64,000 nt of DNA from NCBI RefSeq assembly GCF_010091925.1, contig NZ_WVID01000002.1, positions 168,770-232,769 on the forward strand, in the 5' to 3' direction. Under the pieces are notes generated by a model, which was not told the origin of the DNA, made no database searches, and saw only the letters and a program-made list of their open reading frames with translations. How positions within the stretch are numbered: position 1 is the stretch's first letter; each line of letters starts with the position of its first letter. The stretch is from Nostoc sp. B(2019) (GTDB lineage: Bacteria > Cyanobacteriota > Cyanobacteriia > Cyanobacteriales > Nostocaceae). A program made the position numbers and the translations under genes. Of the stretch, positions 36,839 through 46,630 are shown in pieces.

Positions 36839-37861
36839 TTACAGAGCGTCCATGAAATGCCGTGCCTTTTCCAAAAATGGATGATATTCAATCTGTTCGG
36901 CTAGTCCTTGGGCATCTTGATAGCACGATCGCGCCAACTTTTTGCGTTTAGTTGTGGCGTAAAGGCTTCCCATATTCAGCAAGGTGGAAATTTCTCCCAG
37001 ACTGTCGCCCAATTGTCGATAAATTGCAATGGCTTGTTTGTAGAACTTCAACGCTTGCCGATTTTGTGCGAGGATAGCGTAGGTAAAACCAATGTTGTGA
37101 AGAGTTGTTGCTTCACCAGAGCGATCGTTTAGAGAACGACGTGTCAAAAGAACTTGATAGTAGAGCAATAATGCTTCTTTAGGTTTTCCTAAATCAGTAT
37201 AGATAGAGGCAATATTGTTCAAGGTGGTTGCTTCACCAACCAAATTCTTAGCGGCTCGTTGAATTGGGATTGCTGCTTGTAAGAATTCTAGAGCTTGCTC
37301 AAACTTACCCAAGGTGCTGTAGGCAAAACCAATACCATTTAGCGTGGTTGCTTGGCCAGAAATATCGCCTAGCAATTGACGCATCGCCAAAATTTGGTGT
37401 TGTAGCAACAGCGCTCGTTTTGGTTCTCCCAACCTGGTGTAGATCAGTGCTACATCATTGAGAGTCGAAACTTCACCTTGAGTGTCTTGCAATTTCCTGA
37501 AGATTTGAACTGCTGTGTCAAAATACTCCAGCGCTTGCGAAAAGCGTCCAAGACGGCTGTAGGTAGAACCGAGATTGCTGAGTGCGATCGCCTTTGCTCG
37601 CGCGTTGTCTAGTTCCTGAGCAACTGAAAGTGCTTGATGAAAATACTCTAATGCTCTTTGAGGTTGCCAGCAACCAAGGTGAGCTAAACCAATATCGTTC
37701 AATGCATAACCTTCTCTGGCTCGATCTGGAATTATTCTAGCTAAATGTAAGTTCTCGGTTGTTAAATCCAGGTATTCTTGGAAATTCCCCCGCCTGTAAT
37801 AGCCGTTTGCTTCATTGCGACGTTGTTCCCATTCTTTGACTTGATTTAAAGGTTGCGTCAT
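36839..37861 (-). CDS. tetratricopeptide repeat protein
   Basis: 340 aa of about seven TPR units from residue 45 onward (repeating pattern ALxYFxxAL, e.g. GRFSQALEYFDTAVQIF, GKFEQALEFLQAAIPIQ and NRQALKFYKQAIAIY). TPRs make a scaffold for binding other proteins. No enzymatic domain, signal peptide or membrane segment is visible. It resembles the TPR parts of larger cyanobacterial NB-ARC or kinase proteins, but here it is free-standing. Confidence 0.9.
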   Translation of the reverse strand: MTQPLNQVKEWEQRRNEANGYYRRGNFQEYLDLTTENLHLARIIPDRAREGYALNDIGLAHLGCWQPQRALEYFHQALSVAQELDNARAKAIALSNLGSTYSRLGRFSQALEYFDTAVQIFRKLQDTQGEVSTLNDVALIYTRLGEPKRALLLQHQILAMRQLLGDISGQATTLNGIGFAYSTLGKFEQALEFLQAAIPIQRAAKNLVGEATTLNNIASIYTDLGKPKEALLLYYQVLLTRRSLNDRSGEATTLHNIGFTYAILAQNRQALKFYKQAIAIYRQLGDSLGEISTLLNMGSLYATTKRKKLARSCYQDAQGLAEQIEYHPFLEKARHFMDAL

Positions 37862-38054
37862 CTGACCTCGGTTGCACTGGAGATAAATGGGCAGGATACC
37901 TCTTGGGAATGAACTTCTATAAGGTTTCCCAATTTAAGTTAATCACTATTCTCTATCTTTAGATATAAGACGTAAATAGAGAAGTGTAGTATTATTGCAT
38001 ATTCATAACAACATTCATGAAACAATAGCTACAAATCTCTTACAACCGCTATTC

Positions 38055-38837
38055 CTAATATTGAATCGGTGTTCTAGATAATACTTTTATTTTGCTGGCT
38101 GATTTTCGCTGACATTGCAGTCGCAAACCTATACCCATAGCCCCAACAGCAAACAAACCTAACAAAAAAGAAGGTTCAGGAACAGACTGGCTGTTAGCCC
38201 GACCATACTGTAGATGGTCTACTTCCCAGTCCGTGCTATCAAGCATTCGGATCTCAATTGCCGAAATGCCATCCAAATTGATTGCACCAAAAAACCTATC
38301 CTCTGCGGTCTGACCACGAAAATCGCCATCACCAACAATTGAACCTAAGACTCCTAAAGAAGTGCCAAGGGCGTCAAAAGCTTCGAGGTTAACATTACCA
38401 AATCCTAAACCAGTATTAGAAAAGCCAACATCAGTCCAAACAATGCCAACATTCGTGGGTAAAGCACCCAGAACACTAGCATTGAAGCTAAATCTCATAG
38501 TCGATTTATTGGCAGAATACCAACTGTAACCGTTTAATCCACTGCCATCGATTACTCGATCATCGCTATCTACAGAATCAGTTGAGATGTTAAGCGGGCT
38601 AGGTGAATTTATAACACCATTAGACGCAGTGACACCCGGCGTATTTAAAAGGCCATCTTCAAAGTTTTCCAAATTAAAGTACGAATAGTTACCACCCTTG
38701 AAAGGGCTGTCGTCAAAACTTTTGTAGGGACTAGGTTCTAAGTAGGTAGTAACAGCATTAGCAACTGGTGTTGTAGCAATTGAACTCAAAGCCATAAACA
38801 GGACAGTAGCCGTCATCTTTGATAACTTTTTCATCAT
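38055..38837 (-). CDS. PEP-CTERM sorting-domain exported protein
   Basis: 260 aa. Signal peptide at the N-terminus (MMKKLSKMTATVLFMALSSI, cleavage near ANAV). The C-terminal sorting signal is SVPEPSFLLGLF followed by a hydrophobic stretch and basic tail (LRLQCQRKSASK), which targets the protein to exosortase processing. The centre is a beta-sandwich-like domain with no known function. The ATG at 38837 has GAGG 13 bases upstream; ATG 38834 is also possible. It is a single gene. Confidence 0.87.
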   Translation of the reverse strand: MMKKLSKMTATVLFMALSSIATTPVANAVTTYLEPSPYKSFDDSPFKGGNYSYFNLENFEDGLLNTPGVTASNGVINSPSPLNISTDSVDSDDRVIDGSGLNGYSWYSANKSTMRFSFNASVLGALPTNVGIVWTDVGFSNTGLGFGNVNLEAFDALGTSLGVLGSIVGDGDFRGQTAEDRFFGAINLDGISAIEIRMLDSTDWEVDHLQYGRANSQSVPEPSFLLGLFAVGAMGIGLRLQCQRKSASKIKVLSRTPIQY

Positions 38838-39069
38838 GATTATCAAATTACCTCAATGATGATGGTCAGTATTAGCACTGTAATCTCAACTAGTCAAAAC
38901 TCACGTTTTCATACTTTTAGTATTGAACAACTGTAAGTAACTATTCATCAGTGATGGTACGTATATACGAGCAGCTAGTATCAGATTTATGTAACTTTTT
39001 GTACTAAAAATTTAATTTTAGATGAAGTTCATCTTAGAGAATTTGTAGTCTATTTGGCTTTGAGATCTA

Positions 39070-39591
39070 TCAAAGTGGCGAATTATCAAGTTGCCATTCT
39101 GAGCGTGAGATAGCGTAGTAGACTACATCATGACCGTAATAGTGAGCATTCTTTTGATACTTCATCCCAACTTTCTGGATGATACGTACTGAAGCGATGT
39201 TTTCCGGTTTAGCGATCGCCACTATCCGATCTAGCTTTAATTCTCCAAAACCATACTGCAAAGTAGCTTGAGAAGCTTCTGTCCCCAGTCCCATGTTCCA
39301 ATAAGACTTGTCAAATACATAACCAAGCTCAACTTCTGGCGTATTTTCCAGGAAACCAAGTCCACAACGACCAATCAGTTTATTACTATCTTTGTGTATT
39401 ACTGCCCACATTCCAAAGTTGTGTTGTTGCCAGTGTTGGATATGTTTGTGTAAGCTTGCCTGTGTTTGTTCTCTTGTTCTGAGTGACAGATACCTCATAA
39501 CTTCGGCATCGCTGTAGAGGCGAAACAGGTTATCGAAGTCGTCTAGAGTGAATTGCCTTAGTTGTAGTCGTGCCGTTTCTATCTCAGCCAT
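39070..39591 (-). CDS. GNAT family N-acetyltransferase, RimJ/RimL type
   Basis: 173 aa with the RimJ/L-type start (MAEIETARLQLRQFTLDDF). Acetyl-CoA binding is at YWNMGLGTEASQATLQYGF, and NIASVRIIQKVGMKY is the conserved C-terminal part. The substrate may be a protein N-terminus or a small amine. It is the closest relative of the neighbouring GNAT (both begin with xEIETARLQLR), so the two arose by duplication. Only 18 bases separate them, so they should be co-transcribed. Confidence 0.9.
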   Translation of the reverse strand: MAEIETARLQLRQFTLDDFDNLFRLYSDAEVMRYLSLRTREQTQASLHKHIQHWQQHNFGMWAVIHKDSNKLIGRCGLGFLENTPEVELGYVFDKSYWNMGLGTEASQATLQYGFGELKLDRIVAIAKPENIASVRIIQKVGMKYQKNAHYYGHDVVYYAISRSEWQLDNSPL

Positions 39592-39609
39592 AGTAACTTT
39601 GATGTCAAT

Positions 39610-40161
39610 TCAAGTTCGCAAAATGTAAAAGGAATCGTCTGATTGCCATTGCGATCGCGAGATAGCATAGTACACTACATCTAAGTTGTAAAATTGGGCA
39701 TTTTTCTCATATTTCAACCCTGCTTTTTCCATTACACGACGCGAAGCAATATGTTCTGGTGCGGTGATGGCGACAATATGATCTAGCTTCACTATCTCAA
39801 AGCCATATCTCAAACTTGCCTTTGTTGCTTCACTGGCAATACCTTGATTCCAATAAGCTTGGTCTAAGCGATAAAGAACTTCAACTTCAGGACTATTTGG
39901 TAAAAAATTTAGCCCACAATGACCAATTAATTTGGCGGTGGCTTTTTCTACGACAGCCCAAACACCAAAACCATGCTGACGCCAGTGGGCTATAAAAAAT
40001 TCTAATATTTCTAGAGTTACTTCTTTGAGCTTCTCCGTTGGTATCGGCCCTCTAGGTGAATACTTCATGACTGCTGGATTGCTCAAAATGGGAGCAAGTT
40101 CATCCAGGTCTTTTAAGGTATATGGTCTGAGTTGTAGTCTTGCGGTTTCTATCTCAGGCAT
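39610..40161 (-). CDS. GNAT family N-acetyltransferase, RimJ/RimL type
   Basis: 183 aa starting MPEIETARLQLRPYTLKDLD at an ATG (40161) that aligns with the start of its neighbour; in-frame codons further upstream are probably not translated. Acetyl-CoA-binding region YWNQGIASEATKASLRYGF, and HIASRRVMEKAGLKYEKNAQF near the end. It is the first gene of the tandem pair and is divergent from the ABC exporter (105 bp). Confidence 0.88.
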   Translation of the reverse strand: MPEIETARLQLRPYTLKDLDELAPILSNPAVMKYSPRGPIPTEKLKEVTLEILEFFIAHWRQHGFGVWAVVEKATAKLIGHCGLNFLPNSPEVEVLYRLDQAYWNQGIASEATKASLRYGFEIVKLDHIVAITAPEHIASRRVMEKAGLKYEKNAQFYNLDVVYYAISRSQWQSDDSFYILRT

Positions 40162-40266
40162 GGTATCAGATAAGGTGTGCGTTAGCGTAGCGTTTTGTAG
40201 AGAAAGTATCGCTACTTTAAAAAAGCGTGTTTTTCCGATTGTAAAAATTAATATAATGCTCCTATT

Positions 40267-42147
40267 ATGAGCATCTCCCAATCCCTCCAAAAACCTTACA
40301 CCCAAGACCGTCGGCGCGAAAATGACTGGCGGTTATTTTTGCGCTTAGTGCCTTATGCCCGTCGTAGTGGGCGGCTGCTAGTGCTTTCAATGATCTTACT
40401 CGTGCCGATCGCATTAGCTAACGCTGTACAACCATTGTTGATTGGACAGGTAATCTCGCTAATTCGCAATGAACCTAGCACTTATGAGTTTCTCAGGAAT
40501 CGTCCCTTCATGCAAGGATTACATATCCTGGAAGGATTATTGCTATTTGCGATTATTGTAAGACTCTCATTGACAGGTATTCAGGGTTATATAGTACAAA
40601 CCCTAGGGCAAAAAATCACCGCAGAAATTCGCCAAGACTTATTTCACCATGTGACATCTCTAGCAGTGCGCTTTTTTGACCGCACTCCTGTAGGTAAATT
40701 AATTACCAGACTCACCAGTGATGTAGAAGTGTTAGGAGATGTCTTTTCCACTGGGGCGATCGGCATTGTGTCCGATTTGTTTTCTATGCTGGTGATTACG
40801 GCTTTAATGTTTTCTATCCAATGGCAACTCGCTTGCTTGCTGCTGTTGTTGCTGTTACCAGTTACTTGGGTAATTGTTTACTTTCAGCAACAGTACCGCA
40901 AAGCCAATTACAAAGTGCGAGAAGAACTTTCTATTCTCAACTCACAACTACAAGAAAATGTGGTTGGCATCAATGTAGTACAGTTGTTCCGCAGAGAAAA
41001 ATTTAATGCTGAACTATTTCGGATCACGAACAAGAATTATACGGCGGAAGTAGATCAAACCATCTTTTATGATTCGGCTGTTTCAGCAACCTTAGAATGG
41101 ATTGGACTGATTGCTATTGCAGGTGTGTTATGGGTGGGTGGTTGGTTACTTTTAAGAGATAACTTGACTTTTGGAGTTTTATCTGCATTTGTATTGTATG
41201 CTCAGCGTTTATTTGACCCTTTACGAGATTTTGCCGAAAAATTCACTGTAATTCAATCTGGATTTACAGCCATTGAACGGGTTAGCGAGATTTTAGATGA
41301 ACCGATAGAAATACGCGATCGCACCAATCCGCGTTTTTCAATATTTGATGCTAAATTCGGCTATATAGACGAGATACTTGCAGAACTCGAATCCCCAGAC
41401 CTCAGTACTCCACCAGAACTAGGAGAAATCCGTTTTGATCACGTCTGGTTTGCCTATAAAGACGATGATTATGTAATTAAAGACTTAGATTTCACCATTC
41501 ATCCTGGTGAAAAAGTGGCATTAGTCGGCCCCACAGGTGCAGGTAAAAGTTCTATTATCCGTCTTCTGTGTCGCCTCTACGAACCCACCCAAGGACGCAT
41601 TTTGATAGATGGCGTAGATATCCGAGAAGTACCACAGGCAGAACTCCGCCGCTACATGGCAGTAATTTTACAAGAAGGCTTTTTGTTTGCTGGTGATGTT
41701 AAAAGCAATATCAGCTTAGGAGACATTTACACCATTGAGGAAATTCAACAAGCAGCAGAGAGTACAAACATTGCTGAGTTTATTGAACAATTGCCTCAAG
41801 GCTATGATACTCAACTTAGGGAACGGGGCACAAATCTTTCTAGTGGACAAAAGCAACTTTTAGCTTTTGCTCGTGCTGCTATTCGCAATCCAGAAATTCT
41901 GGTGCTAGATGAGGCAACCGCTAGCCTAGATGTTGGGACAGAAGCTTTAATTCAAGAGGCATTAAATCAGCTTTTGCAAAGACGCACCGCCATTATTATC
42001 GCTCACCGCCTGTCTACAATTCGCAACGTAGATCGAATTTTTGTTCTCAAGCGAGGGGAATTAATCGAACAGGGAAGTCACGAAGAACTACTGGAACAAA
42101 GGGGACTTTACGCAACTTTGCACAATTTACAGATGTTGGGAACTTAG
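40267..42147 (+). CDS. ABC exporter, fused permease and ATPase (MsbA/MDR-like half transporter)
   Basis: 626 aa. The N-terminal membrane domain has about six helices (residues 35-330); the ATPase domain from about 390 has Walker A LVGPTGAGKSSIIRLL, Q-loop VILQEGFLFAG, signature LSSGQKQLLAFA, Walker B ILVLDEATASLD and the histidine in IIAHRLSTI. It should form a homodimer or heterodimer exporting a lipid, drug or peptide; the substrate is not evident. An unusual stretch of about 45 residues (DPIEIRDRTNPRFS and following) links the two domains. Confidence 0.93.
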   Translation: MSISQSLQKPYTQDRRRENDWRLFLRLVPYARRSGRLLVLSMILLVPIALANAVQPLLIGQVISLIRNEPSTYEFLRNRPFMQGLHILEGLLLFAIIVRLSLTGIQGYIVQTLGQKITAEIRQDLFHHVTSLAVRFFDRTPVGKLITRLTSDVEVLGDVFSTGAIGIVSDLFSMLVITALMFSIQWQLACLLLLLLLPVTWVIVYFQQQYRKANYKVREELSILNSQLQENVVGINVVQLFRREKFNAELFRITNKNYTAEVDQTIFYDSAVSATLEWIGLIAIAGVLWVGGWLLLRDNLTFGVLSAFVLYAQRLFDPLRDFAEKFTVIQSGFTAIERVSEILDEPIEIRDRTNPRFSIFDAKFGYIDEILAELESPDLSTPPELGEIRFDHVWFAYKDDDYVIKDLDFTIHPGEKVALVGPTGAGKSSIIRLLCRLYEPTQGRILIDGVDIREVPQAELRRYMAVILQEGFLFAGDVKSNISLGDIYTIEEIQQAAESTNIAEFIEQLPQGYDTQLRERGTNLSSGQKQLLAFARAAIRNPEILVLDEATASLDVGTEALIQEALNQLLQRRTAIIIAHRLSTIRNVDRIFVLKRGELIEQGSHEELLEQRGLYATLHNLQMLGT

Positions 42148-42189
42148 GGAAAAGGTTCTCATAAAGAAAGGGTGAGTTAAGTTTTGCAG

Positions 42190-42237
42190 GTCGATACAAT
42201 CGAATTGTCAGTCGATACAATCGAATTGCAGACCGAT
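42190..42237 (+). repeat. 21-bp tandem repeat
   Basis: The unit 'gtcgatacaatcgaattg' plus three bases occurs at 42190 and 42211, with a third degenerate copy from about 42232. It lies between two convergent genes. Confidence 0.7.
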
Positions 42238-42337
42238 GCATGAATGTATTCTTTGTACGGGCAGTCCCGCCCACACGGCTGCCCTCGCCTTTGCGCCTCT
42301 GTGGTGACAAAAATTAATTTGCAGGTATCCACGCAAA

Positions 42338-42994
42338 TTACTTGGGAGAAACTTCAACTAGCCCCGCAAGGAGTCCCACTACTTTTGGCGCATCAACCTG
42401 TAACTTCATCTGTTCACAACGTACAGTTAAAAAAGGCTGACCAAAACCTATTTCAGAGAAGGGACTTTCGGCGGGTACTTCTAACTTGGAACCAATTAAA
42501 CCCAGCAGAGACTCAAATTCAGCGGGGAATATCAGTAAATCGTTACCCATTGCGCTGAAACCAGACGCGCCGAGGTGCGATCGCAAAGCCAAGTTTTGCG
42601 GATTATAGTTAAGACTACACAACTTCTGATTTCCCTGACGGACGGTAACACGCTCACCTTGTTCCCAAGTAAACTCAGCTAGTTCTTTTGGTAGTCCCCA
42701 AATTTCTCGACCACCAGCCACCGAATCAGCATTATCTACATAAATGTGGGAAACCCAACCACCGAATTTTCCTTGATAACTAACCACAGCCGGAGCGACA
42801 ACTAACTCGCTGTATTCCAGCACCGAGCCTGAGCCGTAATTAGATAAATACACGCTACCGAGGGTTTTACCAGGCCATACAGAAATAATTTCTAACTCCG
42901 AGGGAATAAGGTGGCGCACTCGGTCAATATTCACCAATTGCAGAGTTTGGATAGCGTAGCCTTGAAGTGTCCAAGGTGGTTGTGGATATGACAT
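42338..42994 (-). CDS. acetoacetate decarboxylase family protein
   Basis: 218 aa. The family motif is GGREIWGLPKELAEF, whose lysine corresponds to the Schiff-base lysine of acetoacetate decarboxylase, and the surrounding beta-barrel pattern (FGGWVSHIYVDNADSV) also fits. Many members in cyanobacteria have unknown substrates, and some act as hydratases or aldolases. It is a single gene, 170 bp downstream of dnaK in the same orientation, separated from it by a terminator. Confidence 0.82.
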   Translation of the reverse strand: MSYPQPPWTLQGYAIQTLQLVNIDRVRHLIPSELEIISVWPGKTLGSVYLSNYGSGSVLEYSELVVAPAVVSYQGKFGGWVSHIYVDNADSVAGGREIWGLPKELAEFTWEQGERVTVRQGNQKLCSLNYNPQNLALRSHLGASGFSAMGNDLLIFPAEFESLLGLIGSKLEVPAESPFSEIGFGQPFLTVRCEQMKLQVDAPKVVGLLAGLVEVSPK

Positions 42995-43032
42995 ATACCA
43001 ATTTTAGTTGTTGTAGAGGCGTTGTATTGCGC

Positions 43033-43063
43033 TGTAGAGACGTTGCATTGCAACGTCTCTACA
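43033..43063. repeat. hairpin repeat, TGTAGAGACGTTGCA type
   Basis: Perfect 15-bp arms (TGTAGAGACGTTGCA / TGCAACGTCTCTACA) around a single T. It is a longer copy of the element at 36800. A partial copy ('tgtagaggcgttg') precedes it directly. Confidence 0.85.
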
Positions 43064-43084
43064 ACAGTTACCAGATCATGAGAT

Positions 43085-43120
43085 AAAAAAAATCCCCACC
43101 CAGGCAAATGCTTGGATGGG
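43085..43120 (-). terminator. rho-independent terminator of dnaK
   Basis: Read on the minus strand: CCCATCCA, loop of ten bases, TGGGTGGG (one G-T pair), then GA and eight T. It lies about 50 bases after the dnaK stop codon. Confidence 0.85.
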
Positions 43121-43168
43121 CAATATAAAGCGGGGACACAATAAATTTTCCCTACAGAACTATGGGAA

Positions 43169-45073
43169 TTATTTGCTTTCGGTGAAATCAGCGTCAATCA
43201 CATCATCACCGCTACCGGAGGAAGTTGAACCACCATCTTGAGGTTCAGCGCCTTCAGGAGCCGCACCACCACCAGCTTGTTGATAGATGTTGCTACCAAC
43301 GGCGAATAGTGCTTGTTGTAGTTCTGGTGTGAGTTTCTTAATTTGCTCATCGTCTTCTTTAGCAACTGCATCCCGCAGTTCTTTCACCAAACCTTCGACT
43401 TTAGTCTTGTCAGCTTCGGGAACTTTATCGCCCAATTCTTGTAGCTGCTTCTCGGCTTGATATGCCAATGAGTCGGCTTGGTTCTTGCGTTCAATTTTCT
43501 CACGACGCTCTTTGTCAGCAGAAGCGTTTTGTTCAGCTTCTCTCACCATCCGGTCAACATCAGATTTATCCAGGGTGGAAGCACCAGTGATACTAATAGA
43601 CTGTTCCTTACCAGTGCCTTTGTCCTTAGCGGTGACGTTAAGGATACCGTTGGCGTCAATATCGAAGGTGACTTCAATTTGCGGGACGCCGCGTGGTGCA
43701 GGTGGAATACCATCAAGGCGGAAGGTTCCCAAACTCTTGTTATCGCCAGAGAATTCTCGTTCACCTTGGAGGACGTGGATTTCCACGTTGGTTTGACCAT
43801 CCACAGCTGTAGAGAAGACCTCTGATTTCTTGGTGGGAATTGTCGTGTTGCGGGGGATAATTTTGGTCATCACACCGCCCAATGTTTCTACACCCAAAGA
43901 TAGAGGTGTTACATCTAATAGCAAGATACCTGTAACATCACCCTCTAGCACACCGGCTTGAATGGCTGCACCAATTGCCACCACTTCATCGGGGTTAACG
44001 CTTTGGTTGGGATCTTTACCCAATATCTGCTTCACCAACTGTTGAACTGCGGGAATCCGGGTAGAACCACCAACTAATACGACTTCATCGATATCGCCCT
44101 TATTTAATTTAGAGTCCCGTAGCGCACTCTCAACAGGGATGCGGCAACGGTCGATTAAGTCAGAACAAAGTTCTTCAAATTGGGCGCGAGTTAGGGTTGT
44201 ATCCAGGTGCTTGGGCCCATCCTGGGTAGCAGTGATGAATGGTAGGTTGATTTCTGCTTGGGTAACGCTAGAAAGCTCAATTTTTGCTTTTTCTGCGGCT
44301 TCAGTCAGACGTTGTAAGGCTTGTTTATCTTTCCGCAGATCAATCCCTTCGGCTTTTCTAAATTGTTCAGCTAAGAAGTCAACAATTTTTTTGTCGAAGT
44401 CGTCACCGCCGAGATGGGTGTCACCAGAGGTGGATAACACTTCAAATACTCCATCGCCAACTTCTAGCACGGATACGTCGAAAGTACCGCCACCAAGGTC
44501 AAATACCAAGATAGTTTCGTTACTCTTCTTGTCAAACCCATAAGCCAAAGAAGCGGCAGTCGGTTCGTTAATAATCCGCAGAACTTCGATACCTGCAATT
44601 TTGCCAGCGTCTTTTGTCGCTTGTCGCTGGGAGTCATTGAAGTATGCGGGAACGGTGATTACAGCTTTGGTTACGGTTTCACCGAGGTATTTGCTAGCAT
44701 CTTCTACTAGCTTGCGGAGAACCTGTGCAGAAATTTCTTCAGGAGCAAACGCCTTACCGGCTCCTGGGCATTCTAACTTAACATTGCCATTGCTGCTGAT
44801 GACTTTGTAAGAAACTTCGGTAGTCTCCTTGTTCACTTCGTCGTAGCGGCGTCCGATAAAGCGTTTGACGGAGTAAAACGTATTTTCCGGGTTCATCACC
44901 GCTTGGCGTTTGGCGATTTGACCAACCAAGCGATCGCCATTTTTGGCAAATGCAACCACTGATGGTGTTGTCCGAAAACCCTCCGCGTTAGCAATAACCG
45001 TGGGTTTACCACCTTCCATCACTGCTACGCAGGAGTTAGTCGTACCTAAGTCAATTCCAACTGCTTTTGCCAT
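43169..45073 (-). CDS. dnaK: molecular chaperone DnaK (Hsp70)
   Basis: 634 aa. The ATPase domain has [31 protein letters not shown] and [15 protein letters not shown]; the linker is [15 protein letters not shown]; the substrate-binding domain and the C-terminal lid end in a Gly-rich tail and [12 protein letters not shown]. With the help of DnaJ and GrpE it folds and protects proteins. Neither partner is in the window, so this is one of the stand-alone cyanobacterial dnaK genes (DnaK2-like type). It is flanked by a long upstream region and followed by a strong terminator. Confidence 0.97.
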   Translation of the reverse strand: MAKAVGIDLGTTNSCVAVMEGGKPTVIANAEGFRTTPSVVAFAKNGDRLVGQIAKRQAVMNPENTFYSVKRFIGRRYDEVNKETTEVSYKVISSNGNVKLECPGAGKAFAPEEISAQVLRKLVEDASKYLGETVTKAVITVPAYFNDSQRQATKDAGKIAGIEVLRIINEPTAASLAYGFDKKSNETILVFDLGGGTFDVSVLEVGDGVFEVLSTSGDTHLGGDDFDKKIVDFLAEQFRKAEGIDLRKDKQALQRLTEAAEKAKIELSSVTQAEINLPFITATQDGPKHLDTTLTRAQFEELCSDLIDRCRIPVESALRDSKLNKGDIDEVVLVGGSTRIPAVQQLVKQILGKDPNQSVNPDEVVAIGAAIQAGVLEGDVTGILLLDVTPLSLGVETLGGVMTKIIPRNTTIPTKKSEVFSTAVDGQTNVEIHVLQGEREFSGDNKSLGTFRLDGIPPAPRGVPQIEVTFDIDANGILNVTAKDKGTGKEQSISITGASTLDKSDVDRMVREAEQNASADKERREKIERKNQADSLAYQAEKQLQELGDKVPEADKTKVEGLVKELRDAVAKEDDEQIKKLTPELQQALFAVGSNIYQQAGGGAAPEGAEPQDGGSTSSGSGDDVIDADFTESK

Positions 45074-45661
45074 TTTAGGTGCTGGCTCCGTATAACTACA
45101 AATGAATGAATGAGAGTATAAAGGACTAAATTTTGAACCAACTGGGTTAAGAAATCAGCCAGTTCAGCATGAATACCTTTGATTTGGCTTTCCTGAAGTT
45201 GAAACTCCAGACTATGCTGATATATATACTGAGCTTGTGTAGCCAGTCCATGAAGGGTGGTTTCCCGAACCTTAGTTAGGACGGTTCACCTAAATGGTGT
45301 TTCTAGTTGGTTCATGGATTAATTTGCTTTCACTTTGTCTAATGTATGAGAATTAATACTTTCAGTAATTAGGGTGAACCGTAACGTCATAGTGGTGTTT
45401 GCCGTCTTTAGGCGCAACAAATCACAGAGTTACTGAGGAATCAACGAGCCAGAAAGGAGCGATCGCCTCAGTAATTCACTTTAATCGCGGATATTCAGTA
45501 ATTTTTGCCGCAGTGGATTTCAGGAGGCAGAGGGGCAGAAGAATTTTAGATTTTAGATTTTGGATTGAACAATCTAAAATCCCAAATTGCAAATCCAAAA
45601 TTGAATGGGCAGGGGGCAGGAATAAATACTGACTTTTGACTCTTGACTTTTGACCCTTGAC
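45074..45661. other. 588-bp region upstream of dnaK
   Basis: No gene. I see 'ggttcaccta' and 'taggtgaacc'-like inverted pieces at about 45285-45380 (GTTCACC... and GGTGAACC), which could be a regulatory structure or IS relic, but no certain heat-shock element such as CIRCE. The last part is the repeat at 45533-45624. A 77-codon open frame here runs through the repeat and is not believed to be a gene. Confidence 0.5.
45533..45624 (+). repeat. 'attttag' repeat block, copy 1
   Basis: Purine-rich flank, then the heptamer 'attttag' in tandem, then 'ttggattgaacaatc' and 'caaattgcaaatccaaaatt', then a G-rich flank. The same series is found at 55201-55326 with one more heptamer. Confidence 0.85.
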
Positions 45662-46483
45662 TTAGTACTTAGAGGTTTTGCCTAATTGGGAAAAAAGAAT
45701 CTCCCAGTCAATGACAGCTGGTCTTGCTCCCTGGTTAACTAGTTCAAAAACTTTTCCTGAGCTACTTGGGTGAAGAATAGATTCTACACAAGCGTTTGCT
45801 ACATCAATTCGGCTGGCATCACCCGACAAGGTGTCGCCTGTGCCTACTGCCACACCATATTTACCCCCTGTTTTTGCCTTTAAAAGGGTGTTGAGGTCGT
45901 ATGAGGTGTAAGGGCCGTCAATCAGGCGTCCTGGGCGGATAATGGTGTAGGGTAATCCTGAACTGGCGATCGCTTCCTCGCCTTGCTGTTTGGCATCAAG
46001 CACACCGAAGCCATTGAGAATACTAAAAGGAAACTGATCTTTACGAAGAATCCCGCAGGAAGAGACGAAAACAAACCGCTGTAAATTTTGAGGTGCTGCT
46101 GCTACGAGGTTACTGACACCTTGGGCATCGACCTTTGCTGGACTATTCTTTGCCTTGGCTTCACTAGATTTAGGGTTAAGAAACACAGTTCCCCATTCAA
46201 TTAAGTTCAAGGGCGGGTCAAACTCCCATCTAGCAGAGGGAAAGGCTGTGGTTCCAGTACAACAGATGATGTGGCTTAGATCCTGCATTGCGGCTGGGAG
46301 TGTAGCCGGCTGGCGGATATCACCAACAGCAACTTCCGTTCTGTGATCAAACATCTCTTCGGCTTTTGCTGCATTGCGTGTCAAGACGCGAACTTTGAAA
46401 CCTTTTTCCAGCAGCTTGCCTACCACAAGTTGTCCCACTCCACCAGTACCACCAGCAACCAGTACCAAATTTTCAGAAGTCAT
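45662..46483 (-). CDS. atypical SDR / NmrA-like NAD(P)-binding protein
   Basis: 273 aa from the ATG at 46483 (MTSENLVLVAGGTGGVGQL). The dinucleotide motif GGTGGVGQ is at the N-terminus and FVFVSSCGILR follows the fourth strand; the YxxxK catalytic pair of classical SDRs is absent, as is usual in the atypical group. These proteins act as reductases, epimerases or redox-sensing regulators; in cyanobacteria some help to assemble photosystems. Function here is unknown. Confidence 0.86.
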   Translation of the reverse strand: MTSENLVLVAGGTGGVGQLVVGKLLEKGFKVRVLTRNAAKAEEMFDHRTEVAVGDIRQPATLPAAMQDLSHIICCTGTTAFPSARWEFDPPLNLIEWGTVFLNPKSSEAKAKNSPAKVDAQGVSNLVAAAPQNLQRFVFVSSCGILRKDQFPFSILNGFGVLDAKQQGEEAIASSGLPYTIIRPGRLIDGPYTSYDLNTLLKAKTGGKYGVAVGTGDTLSGDASRIDVANACVESILHPSSSGKVFELVNQGARPAVIDWEILFSQLGKTSKY

Positions 46484-46630
46484 AATTGCCCTAAGATAGT
46501 CTATTGCTAATCTAATCAAACTTTTGAGTGGGAAACATCTGCTGAGGAGTTGAGGAGCGATCGCTATAGCGTTTCCTTATCCCCAACACAGTAAGATCTT
46601 AAGAGCGTAAATTCGAGCAATGCACCAAGT

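Noticed and set aside
42247..42558. Plus-strand open frame across the end of the acetoacetate decarboxylase family gene
   Set aside because: Shadow of the minus-strand gene; no start signal or family.
43478..44810. Several open frames on the plus strand opposite dnaK
   Set aside because: They follow from the codon bias of dnaK on the other strand; dnaK itself is certain, and the frames have no recognisable protein or RBS.
45285..45380. Inverted GGTTCACC / GGTGAACC pieces upstream of dnaK as a CIRCE-like heat-shock operator
   Set aside because: The arms and spacing do not match CIRCE (TTAGCACTC-N9-GAGTGCTAA), and the spacing is too long for an operator.
45399..45632. 77-codon open frame upstream of dnaK
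   Set aside because: Its second half is the translated 'attttag' repeat block, and the first half has no recognisable feature.
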